From positions 1 through 23,316 of the IMG/VR virus record IMGVR_UViG_3300044911_000036: a stretch of 23,316 nucleotides of DNA; one strand, 5' to 3'. Below, piece by piece: positions 20,953 through 23,316 of this stretch. Both the position numbers and the translations under genes were made by a program. This DNA is from a virus. The first letter of the stretch is position 1. Every line of letters begins with the position of its first letter. Below the pieces are notes generated by a model. It saw only the letters and a list, made by a program, of their open reading frames with translations. It made no database searches and was not told the DNA's origin.

Positions 20953-22386
20953 CTAACGAGCGCCTGATGTCGGCGCGACAGGGAAATATCCGAACTCGTT
21001 CACGTCGTTGCCATCAAAGTAAATGTCTTTGACCTTCACTTTCTGGGAAATAATCTTCCCAGGCTCATCCCCGCTTCTGCCATATCCAGAAGCCCCATGA
21101 AGTTTGGCATATGTCGGGCTAAGGGTGATAAAATCCCCCTCGTTGATCGTCGTGATGTTGGGATCATTAGGCACGGCGCGATAGATTGTGACCTCTGCAT
21201 CAGGCTTGCCTCTTACAGCCATGATTGCCCTGTAGCTCTCTTTGTTTGCCTGACCAAACTCATCGCCAGAAAACTGAGGACCAGGAGCATAGAAGCGCGG
21301 ACCATTTGCGGAGTAGAAATCTGCGGGATACCCGGCCTGCTCACCAGTGGTGGACCTGGTTAGGTCATCGAGGCGAATTGGCAATTCGTCTTGAGGACCA
21401 CGGGGCTGTTGCTGCATTCGATACGACGTATCGACTGGAGCAGAAATGTTAAAATTCTCCGGGGCGTTCATCGCTCTTTCCACGTCTTCAAATGTCAGGT
21501 TTGGCGCAATCCTCTCCTGCATTCTTGGAGAAACCATGTTGACGGATGACATCTCATCGATGTCTGCAAATACTTCTTCAAGGGTAGCGCCTGGCTTGCC
21601 CGGCGGCCTGCGCCCAAGGCGATATGCTGTCGTTGCCGCTGCTTTGGATGACACCTGACCGCCCATCACCGGGAAGTCCTGCATAACGCGCTCTTGCAGC
21701 GTCTGGCCTATGCCTTGGCCGCGAGATGCTTCTGGCACCTCCAACTCAAGGACCGATGCGCTGCCATCTGGTCGCACGACAACCTCAATGGTGCCGCCGC
21801 TTCGCGGATCGGTGTAACGTACACGCTCGGAACCGGCTCCGAAGATGTTCGATGCGTCACGGCGTGATACATCAAGACCTCCACCCCTGCCAACGCCTGG
21901 GATCGGGTTGCTGTACATTACCGGCACGGGACCGGGCTGGTTGAGGCGGTCAACGATATCGCGACCAGCCGCACGCATAGTGTCTCCAGCAGCCTGCGTC
22001 GTGGGTGAGAACCCCAGCAGCCCCTCCATCATTGCGCTGGCAGCAGGCACACCGATGGCCCTTGCGGCTGCGATAGGTGCGGCGATGCCGGCCACGCCTG
22101 ACGCCATCTCTCCCAAGGATGCGATGCGGTCCCAATAGCTCTGATCGGGCGCCATCATGCGAGATCCTGCCCGCATTGCGCCGCCGATGCCCTCGACCGG
22201 GTTGAAGGTCTGGTTCAGAAAGGCAAGCCTCTCACCGATGCCGCCGACGTTCAGCAGGCTAGGATCTTGCGGCGGCACGCCACGGGCCTCGGTATCGGGC
22301 CGCACGCGGCGCACGGGATACAGCATGCCGTCTGCGCGCCGCTCATATAGCACGTTTCCGATTTCGCGCAGGTCTTCGATAGCCAT
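20953..22386 (-). CDS. Multidomain protein with GNAT-like and ADP-ribosyltransferase-like regions, between the terminase genes
   Basis: The 477-aa protein has four parts: a polar N-terminus; an Ala-rich hydrophobic region at about residues 90-125 (GVAGIAAPIAAARAIGVPAA), like ejection proteins; a GNAT-like section with LELEVPEASRGQGIGQTLQE (about 213-232, acetyl-CoA loop RGQGIG); and, after a linker, a C-terminal domain. That domain contains VTIYRAVP (Arg403), GDFITLSPTYAKLHG (about 418-431) and YFDGNDVNEFGYFP (Glu464). This order resembles the R-S/T-E arrangement of ADP-ribosyltransferase folds in phage polyvalent proteins. Such enzymes modify host proteins with NAD. It could be packed in the head and injected, but that is inference. 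The coding region for the C-terminal domain is lower in GC (25/60 at 21001-21060 against 35/60 at 22201-22260). AAGGG precedes the ATG by eight bases. Confidence 0.7.
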   Translation of the reverse strand: MAIEDLREIGNVLYERRADGMLYPVRRVRPDTEARGVPPQDPSLLNVGGIGERLAFLNQTFNPVEGIGGAMRAGSRMMAPDQSYWDRIASLGEMASGVAGIAAPIAAARAIGVPAASAMMEGLLGFSPTTQAAGDTMRAAGRDIVDRLNQPGPVPVMYSNPIPGVGRGGGLDVSRRDASNIFGAGSERVRYTDPRSGGTIEVVVRPDGSASVLELEVPEASRGQGIGQTLQERVMQDFPVMGGQVSSKAAATTAYRLGRRPPGKPGATLEEVFADIDEMSSVNMVSPRMQERIAPNLTFEDVERAMNAPENFNISAPVDTSYRMQQQPRGPQDELPIRLDDLTRSTTGEQAGYPADFYSANGPRFYAPGPQFSGDEFGQANKESYRAIMAVRGKPDAEVTIYRAVPNDPNITTINEGDFITLSPTYAKLHGASGYGRSGDEPGKIISQKVKVKDIYFDGNDVNEFGYFPVAPTSGAR

Positions 22387-22389
22387 GCC

Positions 22390-22773
22390 TTAGCCCTTCG
22401 GATCGATGATGGTTCGCTTGATTTCGACGGGAATAGCGCCGCCGTCTGGGCCGGATAGCTCTTGCTTGGTCGCGTCAGAGTAGCCGTGCTTGGACAGCAT
22501 CATCTTGGTGATCGGCGGATTGAACGTGCCGTCGAGGCCATTATTGAGCAATTCGCGCTCTTGCTTTTGCGCGATTGCCTTGAGGATGTCAGAAAAAACC
22601 TTGTCCTTGTCCCGCGCCCAATCGTAGCAAGTCTCACGGTGCATGCCGATTTCGCAAGCCAGACCGGCAACTGACGGCACCTTGTCGCCCGCCTTGATCC
22701 AGCCGCCGTTGGCGTATTCCCACGCCTTCTCAACGATCTCTGGCGAATAGTCTGTCAGCCTTCCAGACGGCAT
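22390..22773 (-). CDS. Terminase small subunit, P22 gp3-like
   Basis: The 127-aa protein has an N-terminal helical DNA-binding region (SPEIVEKAWEYANGGWIKAG, then VPSVAGLACEIGMHRETCYDW), which looks like a helix-turn-helix at about residues 30-52. It continues with a helical body (LKAIAQKQERELLNNGLDG) and a C-terminus with ITKMMLSKHGYSD and VEIKRTIIDPKG, typical of small terminases of this type. Such proteins form rings that recognise the packaging site and stimulate the large subunit. I chose ATG 22773 (GAGGTGAGCAATATG) over a longer in-frame start at 23046, whose extra 91 codons are an out-of-frame reading of the upstream gene. The stop is three bases before the next start. Confidence 0.88.
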   Translation of the reverse strand: MPSGRLTDYSPEIVEKAWEYANGGWIKAGDKVPSVAGLACEIGMHRETCYDWARDKDKVFSDILKAIAQKQERELLNNGLDGTFNPPITKMMLSKHGYSDATKQELSGPDGGAIPVEIKRTIIDPKG

Positions 22774-22820
22774 ATTGCTCACCTCATCTCGGGCGATGCT
22801 GCCCGGTCGCTGGGCGCATT

Positions 22821-23042
22821 CTAACGCTTCACCGCCAAATATGCAAACTGTCCGACGCCCTCGCGCTTGCAGAACAGGAAGACCAGCTTGTCGGTCTCGG
22901 CTCTGGCAGCCGCGTGGCGATGCAGGCCGCCGCAGGTCTGGCCGATCCAGTAGACGATGCGGTCGCCCTTCTGCGCCTCGGCCAGCGCGCGGTAGAAGGC
23001 ATCCGGCTTCGTCTCGCCGGTGATGTAGATGGTGCTGCTCAT
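22821..23042 (-). CDS. Hypothetical 73-aa protein
   Basis: The product starts MSSTIYITGETKPDAFYRAL and has a plausible small alpha/beta composition (KGDRIVYWIGQTCGGLHRHA, TDKLVFLFCKREGVGQFAYL). Its ATG overlaps the stop of the upstream partial gene (ATGA), and the gap to the small terminase is 47 bases. I do not recognise the family. The coding reality of this frame, rather than the competing frame that runs into the small terminase, is supported by the normal residue balance and the ATGA junction. Its place directly upstream of the packaging genes may indicate an early-to-late boundary protein. Confidence 0.7.
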   Translation of the reverse strand: MSSTIYITGETKPDAFYRALAEAQKGDRIVYWIGQTCGGLHRHAAARAETDKLVFLFCKREGVGQFAYLAVKR

Positions 23043-23316
23043 TCAATCACTCCGTCGCTGAGAAAGTCAAAGTCATCTTCCAGATCCTGCGGCGCGCGTC
23101 TGACCGCCTTTACCTCGGCGCCGGGGAATGCCAGCTTGACCGCGTCCACCAGCCCGTTGCGGTGTTCGTGCAGGGCGACGGCCACCTCACGCATGGTGTG
23201 GATCGCGATGCCGGGCCGCTTGGCATAGGCGGCGGGCCACTCGCGTCCGTCAGCGATGATGCCGTAGACCTGGCCCTCGTATTCGTGTTCCCAGATGTCA
23301 GGATCGGAAACAGGCC
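23039..23316 (-). CDS. C-terminal part of an unidentified gene (5' end beyond right edge)
   Basis: An open frame enters from the right edge and ends with a TGA at 23041-23039. The last 90-odd residues include YEGQVYGIIADGREWPAAYA, PGIAIHTMREVAVALHEHRN, VDAVKLAFPGAEVKAV and an acidic tail (LEDDFDFLSDGVIE). The stop overlaps the start of the next gene (ATGA). An acidic, Phe-rich C-terminus can serve as a protein-interaction tail, for example in single-strand binding proteins, but the rest does not look like one. No function can be given from this fragment. Confidence 0.7.
   Translation of the reverse strand, partial: PVSDPDIWEHEYEGQVYGIIADGREWPAAYAKRPGIAIHTMREVAVALHEHRNGLVDAVKLAFPGAEVKAVRRAPQDLEDDFDFLSDGVIE

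Noticed and set aside
22774-23046. N-terminal extension of the small terminase
   Set aside because: The 91 extra codons read the upstream 73-aa gene in the wrong frame (Arg/His/Pro-rich). A good ribosome site sits before the internal ATG at 22773.
1-23316. CRISPR array, tRNA, integrase, anti-phage defence cassette
   Set aside because: No spaced direct repeats, cloverleaf sequences or recombinase motifs were seen. The window is fully occupied by late phage genes.

Overview
The window is a stretch of a tailed double-stranded DNA phage (Caudoviricetes, podovirus morphology) or prophage, and every gene I can support lies on the minus strand. Read right to left it is a late packaging and virion-assembly operon with the P22-type gene set. 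The order is small terminase, large terminase, portal, scaffold, P22-type coat, gp4-like adaptor, gp10-like tail hub, a run of small structural proteins, a lytic transglycosylase, three ejection-type proteins and a tailspike/fibre cluster, then a probable lysis or membrane cluster that runs off the left edge. Base composition is GC-rich (42 of 60 bases at 5221-5280, for example). That would suit an alphaproteobacterial or similar Gram-negative host, but the host is inference. No tRNA, integrase, repressor, att site or CRISPR was seen.

Right part (16.7-23.3 kb): the C-terminal end of an unidentified gene, a small unknown protein, a gp3-like small terminase, an unusual 477-aa protein, the PBSX-type large terminase, a P22-type portal and an acidic scaffold. 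The 477-aa protein carries a GNAT-like motif and an ADP-ribosyltransferase-like C-terminus. It sits between the two terminase genes, where P22 has none, and its C-terminal coding region is lower in GC than the rest. I judge it the most interesting item in the window.

Middle part (9.5-16.7 kb): the P22-type coat gene is followed by a hairpin that looks like a terminator or attenuator. Next come three very small genes, two of them Lys-rich and one with an AT-hook-like tail. After these are the gp4-like adaptor, two fibre/decoration-like proteins and the gp10-like hub. Four small genes follow, including a tandem paralogue pair and a six-cysteine protein, and then an SLT-type lytic transglycosylase. 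No clear homologue of the P22 tail needle (gp26) was found.

Left part (1-9.5 kb): a free-standing GNAT acetyltransferase is embedded between the transglycosylase and three ejection-like proteins that match the P22 gene 7/20/16 position. Then comes a split receptor-binding module. It has an adaptor with a P22-tailspike-like head-binding domain that ends just after a beta-helix entry motif, a middle fibre protein, and a separate 530-aa right-handed beta-helix spike. The spike core and the C-terminal half of the middle protein are strikingly AT-rich, which suggests a swapped host-range cassette. The last genes are small: a 28-aa ORF, a DUF6321-like basic protein, a possible spanin pair and a secreted protein.

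Genes are packed tightly, mostly with ATGA, TGATG or TAATG overlaps or gaps below 70 bases, so translational coupling is likely throughout. No gene-free stretch exceeds 300 bases.
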